Below, piece by piece: positions 48,016 to 57,609 of a stretch of 64,000 bases of DNA. Where the stretch lies: the NCBI RefSeq assembly GCF_016863315.1, contig NZ_BOOQ01000032.1:1-64000 (forward strand). Reading direction: 5' to 3'. Source of the stretch: Planotetraspora silvatica (GTDB lineage Bacteria > Actinomycetota > Actinomycetes > Streptosporangiales > Streptosporangiaceae). The translations under genes were made by a program, and so were the position numbers. The notes below the pieces were generated by a model. The model was not told the origin of the DNA. It made no database searches and saw nothing but the letters and a program-made list of their open reading frames with translations. How positions within the stretch are numbered: the stretch's first letter is position 1; each line of letters starts with the position of its first letter.

Positions 48016-49938
48016 CTAGCCGACGTGGACGTGTGGCCGTCGCTCGACGTCGGGCTCGGCCTGACGCAACACCTCGCGGGTCAGGGGCGGCACGTCCCCG
48101 CCACCGAAGAGGAGGTAGCGGAGCATGGCGGCGATCGGGTTGCCCTCGGTCCAGTGGAAGTAGATGTGCGGCACCTGCCCCGTGCGGTCCCTGAGGTAGA
48201 GGAGAAGCGCGGCCAGTGCGTTCGGCACGGTCGAGCTCTCGATGCGCAGGATGCGGTGGCCGTACAGCTCCTCGCCGCTGACTCGGAGCTCGGTCTCGAA
48301 CTCGGAGGCGTCCGGCACGGTCACCTCGACGAACATGATGGGCTCCGAGCTGGGCAGCCGGTGGTTCAGCCACTGCTCGCGGCGCTTGTCGGTGTACTCG
48401 CTCTGGTTGCGCTGGTGCGGCTCGTTCGCGATCAGGTGGATCTCTCCGCATGCTTCGACGACGAGCTTCTCGGCGAGCGGATCGAGATGCACCTCGGTCA
48501 CCCGCAACTCGGTGGAGCGGGTGGCGCGCGAGACGATCGACGTCACGATGATCGCGACGATGAAGAAGAACGCGATCTTCACGCCGTCCGGGCGTTCGAT
48601 CACGTTGGCCACCAGCGTGTAGGCGAGGACGACGCCGATCACCCCGAACGCGGCCACCAGCTTCGTCTGCCCGGCACGGGCGGCGGCGACGGCCACCGCG
48701 ACGGCCGCGGAGAGAATCAGCACGAGCACGCCTGTGGCGTACGCGCCGCCCTGGGCGTCGACGTCGGCGTGGAAGATGATCGTGATGGCGAAGGCGATCG
48801 CGGTGAACACCAGCACCAGGGGCCGGACGGCGCGCGTCCAGTCGGGGGCCATGCCGTACCGGGGCAGGTAACGCGGGACGAGATTGATCAGTCCCGCCAT
48901 CGCCGACGCCCCGGCGAACCACAGGATCGCGATCGTGCTGACGTCATAGAGCGTCCCGAAGTAGTTGCCCAGGTAGTCGTGGGCGAGGTAGGCGAGGGCC
49001 CGGCCGGCGGCCTTACCTCCCTCCTGGAACTCCTTCTCCGGGATCAGCACGCTCGTCGCGAAGCTGCTGAAGATCAGGAAAACACTCATGATCAGGGCGG
49101 CGACGGTCAGCATGCGCTTGGTGCCGGCGATCCGGCCCTTCAGATCGCCTTTGACCAGCGGCATCACGGCCGCACCCGTCTCGAAGCCGGACATGCCGAG
49201 CGCGAGCTTCGGCATCACCAGCAACGAGACGGCGACCATCGCGAGGGGGCTGCTGTGGTCGGTGGTCAGGACCTTCTTCCAGCTCACGACCAGGTCGGGC
49301 TGCTCCACGACGTGCACGAGGGCCGTGGCCACGACCACCGCGTTGAGCACCAGATAGACCCCGACCAGCACCACCGCGATGCCGATGGCCTCCTTGAAGC
49401 CCTTCAGGAACACCGCGCTCAGCAACGTCAGCAGGCCCAGCGTGACGAGGACCTGATGACCGTCGAACAGGTGGGGGACGAACGGATTCTCCAGGATGTG
49501 CGCCGTGGCGTCGGCGGCCGACAGGGTCATCGTGATCACGAAGTCCGTGGCCGCGAACCCGAGCAGGACCAGCACGAACAACTTGCCCCACCACTGCGGG
49601 GCCAGTCGCTCGAGCATCGCGATCGAACCCTGGCCGTACGGGCTCTCCGCCGCCACCCGCCGGTAGACCGGCAACGCCCCGAACAAGGTCAGCAACACGA
49701 GGAAGAGCGTGGCGATCGGAGACAGCGCACCCGCCGCCAGTGCGGCGATGCCCGGCTGATAGCCCAGCGTCGAGAAGTAGTCCACACCGGTCAGGCACAT
49801 CACCTGCCACCAGCGATGTTGCTCCCCCGGCGCGTCGGGACCGTGTGGCCCCACGGCCTTCAGGTCCTCCTGGTGTAGCCCATCGAGCAGCCACGTCCGC
49901 AGATCCCCCGTCACCGGGGGCCGCACTAACCCGGCCAC
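48016..49938 (-). CDS. APC-superfamily permease with cytosolic C-terminal domain
   Basis: 640 residues. About 12 membrane segments cover residues ~40-460, beginning [20 protein letters not shown] and including [20 protein letters not shown] and [20 protein letters not shown]. The C-terminal ~170 residues are a soluble domain ([20 protein letters not shown], then [12 protein letters not shown]). The layout and length match the APC branch that includes KUP/KimA-like potassium carriers as well as amino-acid permeases. Which ion or amino acid is carried cannot be said. GTG 49938 has GGGGAGG upstream. The first array of GTGATCATGCAC copies lies ~105 bases upstream of this start. Confidence 0.85.
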   Translation of the reverse strand: MAGLVRPPVTGDLRTWLLDGLHQEDLKAVGPHGPDAPGEQHRWWQVMCLTGVDYFSTLGYQPGIAALAAGALSPIATLFLVLLTLFGALPVYRRVAAESPYGQGSIAMLERLAPQWWGKLFVLVLLGFAATDFVITMTLSAADATAHILENPFVPHLFDGHQVLVTLGLLTLLSAVFLKGFKEAIGIAVVLVGVYLVLNAVVVATALVHVVEQPDLVVSWKKVLTTDHSSPLAMVAVSLLVMPKLALGMSGFETGAAVMPLVKGDLKGRIAGTKRMLTVAALIMSVFLIFSSFATSVLIPEKEFQEGGKAAGRALAYLAHDYLGNYFGTLYDVSTIAILWFAGASAMAGLINLVPRYLPRYGMAPDWTRAVRPLVLVFTAIAFAITIIFHADVDAQGGAYATGVLVLILSAAVAVAVAAARAGQTKLVAAFGVIGVVLAYTLVANVIERPDGVKIAFFFIVAIIVTSIVSRATRSTELRVTEVHLDPLAEKLVVEACGEIHLIANEPHQRNQSEYTDKRREQWLNHRLPSSEPIMFVEVTVPDASEFETELRVSGEELYGHRILRIESSTVPNALAALLLYLRDRTGQVPHIYFHWTEGNPIAAMLRYLLFGGGDVPPLTREVLRQAEPDVERRPHVHVG

Positions 49939-50043
49939 TCGGTCACCTCCCCGTCAAATGCGCATAAAGCCGAATGCACACTACTAAGGCAGATGGGGGT
50001 TCCTATCACCCCAAGGCGTCAAGAAAACGTATATATCCCCAGC

Positions 50044-50412
50044 GTGATCATGCACAGGTTCGTGAAGACCACCCCTGACCGGCCCCTTCCCTGGGCGTGA
50101 TCATGCACAGGTTCGGCAACACATCCCTCCACCTGTGGAAACACTGTGCGTGATCATGCACACCTTCTGGAGAACTGGGATTGAGCTGGCCATATGCATT
50201 TGGTGATCATGCACAAGTTCGGGCACACACGTCGCGACCTGGGCGTTCACTTTTCGTGATCATGCACGGGCAGCCTGCTGACGCGAGTGACAGCGTGCAT
50301 GATCACGATGCCCATCACAGCAGGTCAGTGGGTCATTCGCAGAATGTGCGCATGATCGCGCGCGGCATCTCCGCAGCTCAGGTGGCATATTCGCGAAGGC
50401 GTGCATGATCAC
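50044..50412. repeat. array 1 of GTGATCATGCAC repeats, exact 53-bp period with central inversion
   Basis: Five forward copies of GTGATCATGCAC start at 50044, 50097, 50150, 50203 and 50256. Three reverse copies (GTGCATGATCAC) start at 50295, 50348 (two mismatches) and 50401. The step is 53 bases every time, about five turns of DNA. Between copies a TTCGG-like element and a GACCTG-like element recur at fixed distances, so the unit is 53 bp, not 12 bp. The middle pair (50256 and 50295) can form a 12-bp stem with a 27-base loop. Confidence 0.9.
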
Positions 50413-50473
50413 GCTCGAGAGCTGGGTCCCGAGCCCCAGAACTTGGGGCCGGGACATGGGGGCGTGGGACGCC

Positions 50474-51709
50474 TTAGGCGATCTTGTCGCGGACATGGAG
50501 AGTGGCCAGGTCGGCGGCGGCTCTCCCAGACATCCAGCCTTCTCGATCGTTGACCGACATGACACCGCTCCGCGCCAGCCGAGGGAACAGCGCGGTGACG
50601 GCCTTGTCCACCGCCTGCTCCCGGGCGGCCAGCACCGGCAGAAGATCACTCCCTGTCTCGGCCACGGCCTGCCGTACCACCTCACCTGAGGCCGCGCGGA
50701 GCCGTTCGCCGATGCGCTGGGCATATGCCGCGAGGAACGACTGGCGGAACGATCGGGTGCGTGACCTGCCGGCCAGGTCACGGCGGGCACCGGCATGGAC
50801 CATCGCCGCGGTCGCCTGCACCAGCAGCGACGTGAACAACAACTCCACCGCGTCAAGATCGGGATCGAACCCGAGCACCGTGGAGAATCCGAGCTCCTTG
50901 CTCCAGATCGCGCGGCACCGGTTGGCCGAGGCCACGACATCGAGCAGGATCGCCTTGGGCTTCTCGTAAGGGGCGTCGATCCCCAACCGGCGGCCACCCG
51001 GCTCCTGCACGCCGCCGGGCTCGGCGGCGAGCATCGCGGCGTCGATGCTGTGCCTGGCCATCAGCGACTGCGCCGCCGACGTGAACGTCTCCGCCTCGGC
51101 GGGGAACTCGGTGGACTCGGCCTTCGCCAGCAACGCGCGGATACGGGCGAGGGTCCGCTCAGTGGCCGCCCGGCCAGGGACATGTACGACACGACGAGCT
51201 GTACCGGGCAGTGGGCAGAGCCGCTCCAGCCGGGGAAGCATGGTCAGCACCGACAGGACCTCGACGGCACGGGTGACCATCGCGACGCGGTCGCCCTTCT
51301 CGCGCAGGATCTCCTCGTCGGCCTCCCACCACACGCGGGCGTCGAGCGCGGAAAGCTGAGCCAGCCACCGGTCATCCACGGCTATTGCGGCATATGCCCG
51401 CATCTCCTCGGCCATCGCGTCGATGCTGAGCCGTACATGCTCGCCGCCGAACGCGCGGCGGACCTTCCGGGCGACGTCCGCGGGCTGCCAGCCGCCGTGC
51501 CACGCGGCCGTGACCGCCTGCCGCAGGCCGGAAAGCAGCGTACGGTCGACCGTACGCGCCCAGCCTGCCTGATCGGGCCGATCGGCCAGGGCCGTCACCG
51601 ACCGGCGGAACCGGGGCTCGCTCCAGTGGCGCCGAGCGCGCAGCGCGTCGGAGACGAGCCACTCGGCCAGCTTCGCCATCTCCTCGGCGGCTCCATCCAC
51701 TTCACCCAT
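50474..51709 (-). CDS. DUF2786-type protein, flanked by repeat arrays
   Basis: 411 residues. An N-terminal helical region (LAEWLVSDALRARRHWSEPR, GWQPADVARKVRRAFGGEHV) is followed by the DUF2786 signature RIRALLAKAESTEFPAEAET and FTSAAQSLMARHSIDAAMLA at ~205-245. A C-terminal domain (RCRAIWSKELGFSTVLGFDP, LFTSLLVQATAAMVHAGARR) ends the protein. DUF2786 proteins are of unknown function and occur in phages and actinomycetes. ATG 51709 has GGGGGGCC upstream. The gene is divergent from the HD-hydrolase gene; its 3' end is 62 bases from array 1. Confidence 0.8.
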   Translation of the reverse strand: MGEVDGAAEEMAKLAEWLVSDALRARRHWSEPRFRRSVTALADRPDQAGWARTVDRTLLSGLRQAVTAAWHGGWQPADVARKVRRAFGGEHVRLSIDAMAEEMRAYAAIAVDDRWLAQLSALDARVWWEADEEILREKGDRVAMVTRAVEVLSVLTMLPRLERLCPLPGTARRVVHVPGRAATERTLARIRALLAKAESTEFPAEAETFTSAAQSLMARHSIDAAMLAAEPGGVQEPGGRRLGIDAPYEKPKAILLDVVASANRCRAIWSKELGFSTVLGFDPDLDAVELLFTSLLVQATAAMVHAGARRDLAGRSRTRSFRQSFLAAYAQRIGERLRAASGEVVRQAVAETGSDLLPVLAAREQAVDKAVTALFPRLARSGVMSVNDREGWMSGRAAADLATLHVRDKIA

Positions 51710-51895
51710 TGACCGGCCCCCCTTGGACGTTCGGAGACCGCATCCTCGCAGACGCCACCGACGGTCTCGGGCAGGCGCCGCGAAGGGATAGACCATGTCC
51801 TACCAGGCGTTCTTGTCCTTTCGGGGAGGCAATCCGGCCAAACCGCGGGGCATGTTCCAGCCAGACATCGCAGGTGGGCGAAGGAGATCGCTGAC

Positions 51896-52534
51896 ATGTC
51901 GGAGACCATCGCGGGCGTCGCCGTACCCGACTCGCAACTCGCCGCCGAGGCGACCGAACTCGTCCGGGACGCGGCGACGCCCCTGATCTATCACCACTCC
52001 CGGCGTGTCTACCTCTTCGGGACGCTGCAGGGCAGACGTCTCGGGCTGTCGGCCGACGCCGAGTTGATGTACGTCGGCGCGATGTTCCACGACCTGGGGC
52101 TGACCGAGACCTACCGGCGCACCGACCAGCGGTTCGAGCTCGACGGGGCGGACGAGGCCCGCCGGTTCCTCGACTCCCACGGAGTGCCCGCTGCCGACGT
52201 CCGCAGGGTGTGGGAGGCGATCGCCCTGCACACCACGCCCGAGGTCCCGTATCGGCTGGATCCCGAGATCGCCCTGGTCACGGCGGGTGTGGAGACGGAC
52301 GTGCTCGGCATCGGCTACGGCGATCTCGACCCCGATGACGTCGCGGCGGTCATCGCCGCCCATCCGCGCCCCGACTTCAAGCGACAGATTCTGGCGGCGT
52401 TCACCGACGGGTTCAAGGATCGGCCGGCTTCGACGTTCGGCACCGTAAACGCGGACGTGCTCGAGCACTTCGTCCCAGGCTTCCGCCACATCGACTTCGT
52501 CGAAGTCATCCAGAATTCCGCCTGGCCCGAGTGA
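51896..52534 (+). CDS. HD-domain metal-dependent hydrolase (cyanamide-hydratase-like)
   Basis: 212 residues. The HD motif parts are visible: PLIYHHSRRVYLFG with the first His, AMFHDLGLTETYRRTD with the HD pair (~residues 64-65), and ALHTTPEVPYRLDPEIALVT. This is the subgroup of small HD proteins often named cyanamide hydratase-like. The substrate is unknown. ATG 51896 has GAAGGAGA upstream. Array 2 starts 19 bases after the stop codon. Confidence 0.88.
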   Translation: MSETIAGVAVPDSQLAAEATELVRDAATPLIYHHSRRVYLFGTLQGRRLGLSADAELMYVGAMFHDLGLTETYRRTDQRFELDGADEARRFLDSHGVPAADVRRVWEAIALHTTPEVPYRLDPEIALVTAGVETDVLGIGYGDLDPDDVAAVIAAHPRPDFKRQILAAFTDGFKDRPASTFGTVNADVLEHFVPGFRHIDFVEVIQNSAWPE

Positions 52535-52552
52535 CCCCTCCACCCCCCGGGC

Positions 52553-52905
52553 GTGATCATGCACACTTTCGGCGACGGGGTGTCCGACCTGCCGCTTTCT
52601 CAAGCGTGATCATGCACGCTTTCGGGCGAAGCGCTCCTGACCCGGCCTCACGGCATACGTGATCATGCACACCTTCGGGTACGGCATCGCCGACCTGGCC
52701 ATACTCCGGGCGTGATCATGCGCGGCCCCCGCACGTGCATGATCACGGAGAGGATTTCCCCAGCTCAGGGTGCCATCTTCCGATTCCGTGCATGATCACG
52801 CCGCACATCACCGCAGGTCAACCCGCACAACACCGAGCCCGTGCATGATCACGACCGAGATCGGCGCAGGTCAGACACCCCGCCACCGAACCTGTGCATG
52901 ATCAC
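52553..52905. repeat. array 2 of GTGATCATGCAC repeats, exact 53-bp period with central inversion
   Basis: Forward copies start at 52553, 52606, 52659 and 52712 (one mismatch in the last). Reverse copies start at 52735, 52788, 52841 and 52894. Spacing is again exactly 53. The inner pair (52712 and 52735) forms a stem with an 11-base loop. Each unit also holds TTCGG-like and GACCTG-like elements. The GACCTG-like element after the last copy (AGGTCA) includes the stop codon of the lipoprotein gene at 52924. The array lies between two converging genes and is built the same way as array 1. Confidence 0.9.
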
Positions 52906-52923
52906 GGCCAAGGGGGGAGGAGG

Positions 52924-53556
52924 TCAGGCGGCGCCGGGCTCTAGGGCGGCTCCGCCGCCGTACCCCTCCGCCCGGCAGACATTCTGGATCTTCGTGATGT
53001 CCACGCCCTCCCCCGGGATACTGTCGTACGTCCACCCGATCGCATTGGGATCGGAACCCGTGGCCGGCGTGATGTGCACCTTGAACCCATGCCGCTTCAG
53101 ACACGCGACCTCTTTGCGCACGTCGTCGGCGTAATGAGGGTTCGTCTTGGGACTGAACTCCGGAGGCATCAGCGGCTCCTTGTTCACACACGCCTTCCTC
53201 GCGGCCTCGTACGCCTTCACTTCCGCCTTGGTGGGCTCACCGCTCGTCTTGGTGGGCGATCCATGGTCCGTCAGGCATTCGGCGTAGGCCTTCCGGTACG
53301 CCGCCACCTCCTCCGCTGAGCTGTCCAGGCGCAACTGGGGCCGCTTGGACTCGGAAGAAGAGCCAGAAGAGGAGTCCCCCGCCGGATCGGCCTTCGCCGT
53401 ACCGGACGTGCCGGCGGGAGACTCGGTGACCAGGGACGCGACGCCGTCGTTCTGCGCGGCCACCTTGCTGTCCGAGCCACCGCACGCGGTGAGCCAGCAA
53501 CAACCGGCGAGCACCACGGCGGCGAGCCGGACGCTGCGATCAGAGAGGGAAATCAT
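52924..53556 (-). CDS. lipoprotein of unknown function, regulated with the neighbouring efflux genes
   Basis: 210 residues. The lipobox is LTAC (Cys ~25). A Ser/Gly-rich linker with poly-Ser follows, then a domain with Cys residues in AYAECLTDHGS, ARKACVNKEP, VACLKRHGF and NVCRAEGYGG, so two disulfides are likely. It resembles small secreted proteins encoded beside actinomycete MacB-type systems. The start at ATG 53556 is uncertain; ATG 53568 is an alternative. A 20-bp operator almost identical to that of the efflux operon lies just upstream. Confidence 0.75.
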   Translation of the reverse strand: MISLSDRSVRLAAVVLAGCCWLTACGGSDSKVAAQNDGVASLVTESPAGTSGTAKADPAGDSSSGSSSESKRPQLRLDSSAEEVAAYRKAYAECLTDHGSPTKTSGEPTKAEVKAYEAARKACVNKEPLMPPEFSPKTNPHYADDVRKEVACLKRHGFKVHITPATGSDPNAIGWTYDSIPGEGVDITKIQNVCRAEGYGGGAALEPGAA

Positions 53557-53576
53557 GAGGGTGAGCATCTCCAGGA

Positions 53577-53596
53577 GTTGTGAGGAACCTGTCAGG
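53577..53596. promoter_or_regulatory. response-regulator operator candidate, copy 1 (lipoprotein gene)
   Basis: GTTGTGAGGAACCTGTCAGG matches the site at 56784-56803 at 18 of 20 positions: two TGTNAG half-sites 11 bp apart, as bound by OmpR-type regulators. It lies 21 bases upstream of the lipoprotein start. Confidence 0.6.
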
Positions 53597-53645
53597 GGGC
53601 GATGAGGGTCCGGTCGTGGTCGGGGCCCGGAAAAATCGCGGGGGG

Positions 53646-54857
53646 TCAGGGCGCGGCCAGGGCGTCGGTCGGGGTCAGGCGCGAGGCGCGGATGGAGGGG
53701 TAGACCCCGGCGGCCATGCCGACCACCACGGCCCCGCCGATGCCGCCGAAGGCCGCGACCGGCGGGATCACCGGCGGCCACCCCTGGTACGCCGAGTAGC
53801 CGACGGCCACCAGAACCCCCAGCAGGGTGCCGATCACGCCTCCCAGCCCGGAGAGCGCGACCGACTCGGTGAGGAACTGGGCCCGGATGTGGCCCCGGGT
53901 CGCGCCGAGCGCCCGCCGCAGGCCGATCTCGCGGCGGCGTTCCAGGACGGAGACCACCATGGTGTTGGCCACGCCGATGCCCCCGACCAGCAGGGCGACG
54001 CCGGCGAGCCCGAGGAAGAGCGCGGAGAACGTGGTCTCCGTCACGCGCTTGGCCGCGAGCGCGTCCGAGGGGCGGCTGACCACCACCAGGTCGGGCGTCT
54101 CCGGGTGGAGGGTGGCGGGAAGGACCTCCCGCACGTCCTCCAGGGCGTCCTCCCTCGCCTGCACGTAGACGACCGTCGGATGCCCGTCGAAACGCAGGTA
54201 CTTCCGGGCGGCCTCCCAGCCGACCAGGACGGAGCGGTCCAGCTCGGGGGCGAGTGGCATCGAGCGCAGAATGCCGATCACGGTGAACCAGTGGTCGCCG
54301 ACGAACACCTGCGGGGGCTCCTGGCCGGGCGGCAACTCATTGACGCCGAGACGTGCCGCGGCCTCATATCCGAGGACGACGGTCGGGAACCTGTCGGTCG
54401 AGGCGGTGAGGAATCGCCCGTACTGGACCGAGCCGTTGACCGCGGCGAGCAGGTTGACGCGGCCGGCGAGCACGCTGATGCCGGCGGCGTCTCCGGCGTC
54501 GACCTTGTCTGATCGGGCCACGACGGCGTGGGTGTTGGCGACCGCGCTCGCCACGGTGACGGGGGCGATGCGGGCGGCCATGCCGTCGGCAGTCTCCGGC
54601 AGCAGGACCGGGGGATCCTGGTTGGGCATGGGTTCCGCGCGCAACATGTTGGTGCCGAGCGCGGACAGTTCGTTCATCAGGGCCTGCTGGCTGGAGGCCG
54701 GGATCCCCATCACGATGATCAGAGTGGCGATGCCGATCGAGATGCCCAGAGCGGACAGCGCCGCCCGCATCTTCCGGGTGCGGATGCCCAGCAGCCCGAG
54801 CCGCAGGATGTCGCCCGGGGCGAGACGGACGGGATCGGTTCGAGTGGCCCGCCTCAT
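53646..54857 (-). CDS. MacB-like ABC transporter permease (FtsX family)
   Basis: 403 residues. The first span ([20 protein letters not shown]) follows [15 protein letters not shown], and a large external MacB-type periplasmic core (~residues 70-270) precedes three C-terminal spans of the FtsX module ([60 protein letters not shown]). It should form the membrane part of a peptide or antibiotic efflux/mechanotransmission complex. It overlaps the ATPase gene by 4 bases. Confidence 0.93.
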   Translation of the reverse strand: MRRATRTDPVRLAPGDILRLGLLGIRTRKMRAALSALGISIGIATLIIVMGIPASSQQALMNELSALGTNMLRAEPMPNQDPPVLLPETADGMAARIAPVTVASAVANTHAVVARSDKVDAGDAAGISVLAGRVNLLAAVNGSVQYGRFLTASTDRFPTVVLGYEAAARLGVNELPPGQEPPQVFVGDHWFTVIGILRSMPLAPELDRSVLVGWEAARKYLRFDGHPTVVYVQAREDALEDVREVLPATLHPETPDLVVVSRPSDALAAKRVTETTFSALFLGLAGVALLVGGIGVANTMVVSVLERRREIGLRRALGATRGHIRAQFLTESVALSGLGGVIGTLLGVLVAVGYSAYQGWPPVIPPVAAFGGIGGAVVVGMAAGVYPSIRASRLTPTDALAAP

Positions 54858-55549
54858 GACATGCTCCCCGTACGGACGTCGGCCACGATCCGGCCGTCGA
54901 GGATCTCCACCCGCCGGGGCACCCGTGCCGCGATGTCCCTGTCATGGGTGACGATCGCGATCGTGGTGCCTTCGGCGTTCAGCTTGATCAGCAGTTCGAG
55001 CACGGCCTGGCCGTTGGCCGTGTCGAGGGCGCCCGTCGGCTCGTCCGCGAGGACCAGCGTCGGCTCGTTGACCAGGGCCCGCGCGATGGCGACCCGCTGT
55101 CTCTCCCCACCGGAGAGCTGATGGGGCAGATGTCCGACCCGATGGGCGAGTCCCACCCGTGCCAGCGCCTCGAGCGCCAGCGGGCGGCGCCTGCGGTGGG
55201 GCACACCGGCGTAGAGGAGCCCCGTGGCCACGTTCTCGGCGGCGCTCAGCCCGTCCGTCAGGTGGAACTGCTGGAAGACGAACCCCAGGAGCCGGCCGCG
55301 CAGCGCGGACAACCTCCGGTCGGTGAGGGCCGCGACGTCCTGGCCGCCGATCTCCACGGTGCCGCTGGTCGGCAGGTCGAGCGTGCCCATGATGTTCAGC
55401 AGCGTGGACTTGCCCGATCCCGACGGGCCGAGGATCGCCAGCAGCTCACCCTCGTCGATCACCAGCGAAACGTCGTCGAGAGCGGTGACGCCACCCGGAT
55501 GGAGCTTGCTGGCCCGATGGACGCGCATGACGGGGACCCCGGAGGTCAT
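54854..55549 (-). CDS. MacB/LolD-type ABC ATPase
   Basis: 231 residues. Walker A is [11 protein letters not shown] (~40-50), the signature is [17 protein letters not shown], Walker B is [11 protein letters not shown], and the H-loop is [27 protein letters not shown] is the Q-loop. It belongs to the LolD/MacB family and powers the FtsX permease. It overlaps both the adaptor (stop/start ATGA) and permease genes, forming one operon. Confidence 0.95.
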   Translation of the reverse strand: MTSGVPVMRVHRASKLHPGGVTALDDVSLVIDEGELLAILGPSGSGKSTLLNIMGTLDLPTSGTVEIGGQDVAALTDRRLSALRGRLLGFVFQQFHLTDGLSAAENVATGLLYAGVPHRRRRPLALEALARVGLAHRVGHLPHQLSGGERQRVAIARALVNEPTLVLADEPTGALDTANGQAVLELLIKLNAEGTTIAIVTHDRDIAARVPRRVEILDGRIVADVRTGSMS

Positions 55550-56694
55550 GAGCTCGTCACCACTTCGAGGCCCTCGGTGACGCCCTTGCCGGTGACCTCG
55601 ACCATTCCCCGGACGAACATCCCGGTCTCCGCCGCGATCAGCTTCCCGTCGGGGAGTTGGAGGGCGTAGCCGCCCTCGCGCAGGGCCAGCAGCGCGCCGA
55701 CCGGAACCGCGAGAACACCTCGCCGGACCTGGGAAGTGAAGGTCACCTCGACGCCCGCGGCGTCCAGCGCCTTCACATCAGCCGCTTTGCGCGGGGTGAC
55801 GGTGATGTTCAGTTGGGCCGCGGTCTGGCCGGAGCCGTCCGTCACGTCCTGAACGGTCCTCCCGATCGCCGTGACCTGCCCGGCGATCTTCTTTCCGCTG
55901 GGGAGCGCGATGCTCGCGCGGGCCTTCAGGCGGATGGTGCCCACGTCGGTGGCGTCCACAGGTACGGTCACGACCTTGGCCGTCGGGGTGACCGTGATCA
56001 GCTCCTCCGCCACGGGGTCCCCGAGCTGGGCCTTGATGGACGCGACCCGCGCCGGCCCGGAGAGCACGACGACCTGGCCGATGTCCAGGGTGCCGGTGGG
56101 CTGCAGCCCGGCGGCCACCTGCCACTGCTTGAGCGCCGACTTGAGCGAAGCGGTGAAGACGTCACCCGGCACGGAGGGTTTCCCCGCTACCGGCGTCTGG
56201 GGCGGCATGTAGCCGATGGAGTATCCGAGCGCCCGCAGATTGTTCGCCACCACGGTCACGTCACGGCCCCGGGTGCCCACCTTGTCCAGCTTGCGGAACA
56301 GGGGCGTGTCACCGACGAAGGCCGGCACGGGGCGATCGTCCACCCAGTAGAGCGGCTTGCCCCTGACCACCGTGGCCCCCGCCTTCGGCAGCCGGGTGAC
56401 CAGTCCCGTGCCCGCGCCCCGCACCGAGCGTTCGACGCCGTAGCCCAGCGTGCCCGGGAGCGACCGGGTGTCGGAGAGGTCGGTCTTGACCACGGACGTG
56501 GTCGCCACCGGAGCCTTGCCGGCACCGGTCGCCTCCGGCTTCCCGTCGTGGCCGATCACCGCGACCGCGATCCCACCGGCCGCCACGACGGCGACCAGGA
56601 CGAACACCCCCAGGACGATCCGTTTCCGTCCCTTCCTCGGCGGCGCGTCCACTTCGTCAGTCCCTGCCACCGAAGGCCTCCATCGTGCAGTCAT
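55546..56694 (-). CDS. efflux adaptor protein (HlyD-like with peptidoglycan-binding motif)
   Basis: 382 residues. A cytosolic start ([25 protein letters not shown]) gives a single membrane anchor. The external part contains a peptidoglycan-binding-like segment ([20 protein letters not shown], then [12 protein letters not shown]) inside an adaptor fold with a lipoyl-like [20 protein letters not shown] and a C-terminal barrel ([20 protein letters not shown]). It is the partner of the MacB-type permease in Gram-positive bacteria. It is the first gene of the efflux operon. Confidence 0.88.
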   Translation of the reverse strand: MTARWRPSVAGTDEVDAPPRKGRKRIVLGVFVLVAVVAAGGIAVAVIGHDGKPEATGAGKAPVATTSVVKTDLSDTRSLPGTLGYGVERSVRGAGTGLVTRLPKAGATVVRGKPLYWVDDRPVPAFVGDTPLFRKLDKVGTRGRDVTVVANNLRALGYSIGYMPPQTPVAGKPSVPGDVFTASLKSALKQWQVAAGLQPTGTLDIGQVVVLSGPARVASIKAQLGDPVAEELITVTPTAKVVTVPVDATDVGTIRLKARASIALPSGKKIAGQVTAIGRTVQDVTDGSGQTAAQLNITVTPRKAADVKALDAAGVEVTFTSQVRRGVLAVPVGALLALREGGYALQLPDGKLIAAETGMFVRGMVEVTGKGVTEGLEVVTSS

Positions 56695-56783
56695 TGTCGA
56701 TCTTGTTCATCGTGGATTCGGCCGGCTGGTCGTCGTCGGCGTAGGTCCGGCCACTCTCGGCATGCCGGACACGATGGGCCAGG

Positions 56784-56803
56784 GTTGTCAGAAACCTGTC
56801 AGG
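56784..56803. promoter_or_regulatory. response-regulator operator candidate, copy 2 (efflux operon)
   Basis: GTTGTCAGAAACCTGTCAGG contains TGTCAG at 56786 and 56797, an 11-bp direct repeat. It lies ~90 bases upstream of the adaptor start and ~75 bases before the response-regulator start, so it could control both. Confidence 0.6.
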
Positions 56804-56841
56804 AACCCTTAGCCGTCCCATGAACCACCAGGCAGGGGGCG

Positions 56842-56870
56842 TTCGAATGCCCCGAGGCCGCGCCTAGGAT
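56842..56870 (+). promoter_or_regulatory. leaderless-type promoter of the response regulator
   Basis: TTCGAA (56842-56847), a 17-base spacer and TAGGAT (56865-56870) stand 7 bases before ATG 56878, the TANNNT-to-start distance of leaderless mRNAs. There is no Shine-Dalgarno. Confidence 0.6.
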
Positions 56871-56877
56871 CGCCGAT

Positions 56878-57609
56878 ATGTGCGCATACGTCCTGGTCGC
56901 GGAGGACAACGTGAAGCAGGCCGAGTTGGTCCGCCGCTACCTGGAGCGGGAGGGGCACTCGGTCGTCACCGTGCACGACGGCCGTGAAGCCCTGGACACC
57001 GTCCGCCGCACGCCGCCCGACCTTCTCGTGCTCGACGTGATGATGCCCAAGGTCGACGGGCTGGACGTGTGCCGCATCCTCCGCGCCGAGTCGGACCTCC
57101 CCGTCCTCATGCTGACCGCCCGCTCCACGGAGGACGATCTGCTCCTCGGCCTCGACCTGGGCGCCGACGACTACATGACCAAGCCCTACAGCCCGCGGGA
57201 GCTGACCGCCCGCGTCCGCACGCTGCTCCGGCGGACCCGGCCCACGGCCCCGAAGATCGACCCGATGCTCCGGGTCGGCCCGCTGGCGGTGGATCCGGTC
57301 CGCCATGAGATCAGCGTGGACGGCCGGCGCATCGAGTGCACTCCCGGCGAGTTCCAGGTGCTCGAACTGATGGCGGCCGAGCCCGGCCGGGTGTTCACCC
57401 GGGAGCAGATCCTCGGCCACCTGCACGGTTTCGACCGCTACATCACCTCGCGGACGGTCGACGTCCACGTGATGAACCTCCGCAGGAAGATCGAGCCCGA
57501 GCCCCGCCGTCCCGTACGGCTGGTCACCGTCTACGGGGTGGGCTACAAGCTGACCGACGGCGCCGAGGCCCCCGTGAGCAGCGGGCGGGACACCCACGAT
57601 GCGCCGTGA
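56878..57609 (+). CDS. OmpR-family response regulator
   Basis: 243 residues. The receiver domain has acidic residues in VAEDN, the phosphorylated Asp at ~53 (LLVLDVMMPKVDGLDV), Thr/Ser in MLTARSTEDD and Lys in MTKPYSP. The C-terminal winged helix (VGPLAVDPVRHEISVDGRRI, FTREQILGHLHGFDRYITSR, TVDVHVMNLRRKIE) is of OmpR/PhoB type. It overlaps the kinase gene by 11 bases. It probably regulates the divergent efflux operon and the lipoprotein through the TGTCAG sites. Confidence 0.95.
   Translation: MCAYVLVAEDNVKQAELVRRYLEREGHSVVTVHDGREALDTVRRTPPDLLVLDVMMPKVDGLDVCRILRAESDLPVLMLTARSTEDDLLLGLDLGADDYMTKPYSPRELTARVRTLLRRTRPTAPKIDPMLRVGPLAVDPVRHEISVDGRRIECTPGEFQVLELMAAEPGRVFTREQILGHLHGFDRYITSRTVDVHVMNLRRKIEPEPRRPVRLVTVYGVGYKLTDGAEAPVSSGRDTHDAP

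Noticed and set aside
49939-50043. riboswitch (c-di-AMP type) upstream of the APC permease
   Set aside because: The permease resembles KimA-like carriers, so a ydaO-type riboswitch was looked for, but the leader lacks the conserved stems and is too short.
50044-52905. CRISPR array
   Set aside because: The repeated core is only 12 bp, the segments between copies are themselves partly conserved, the arrays invert in the middle, and no cas gene is in the window.
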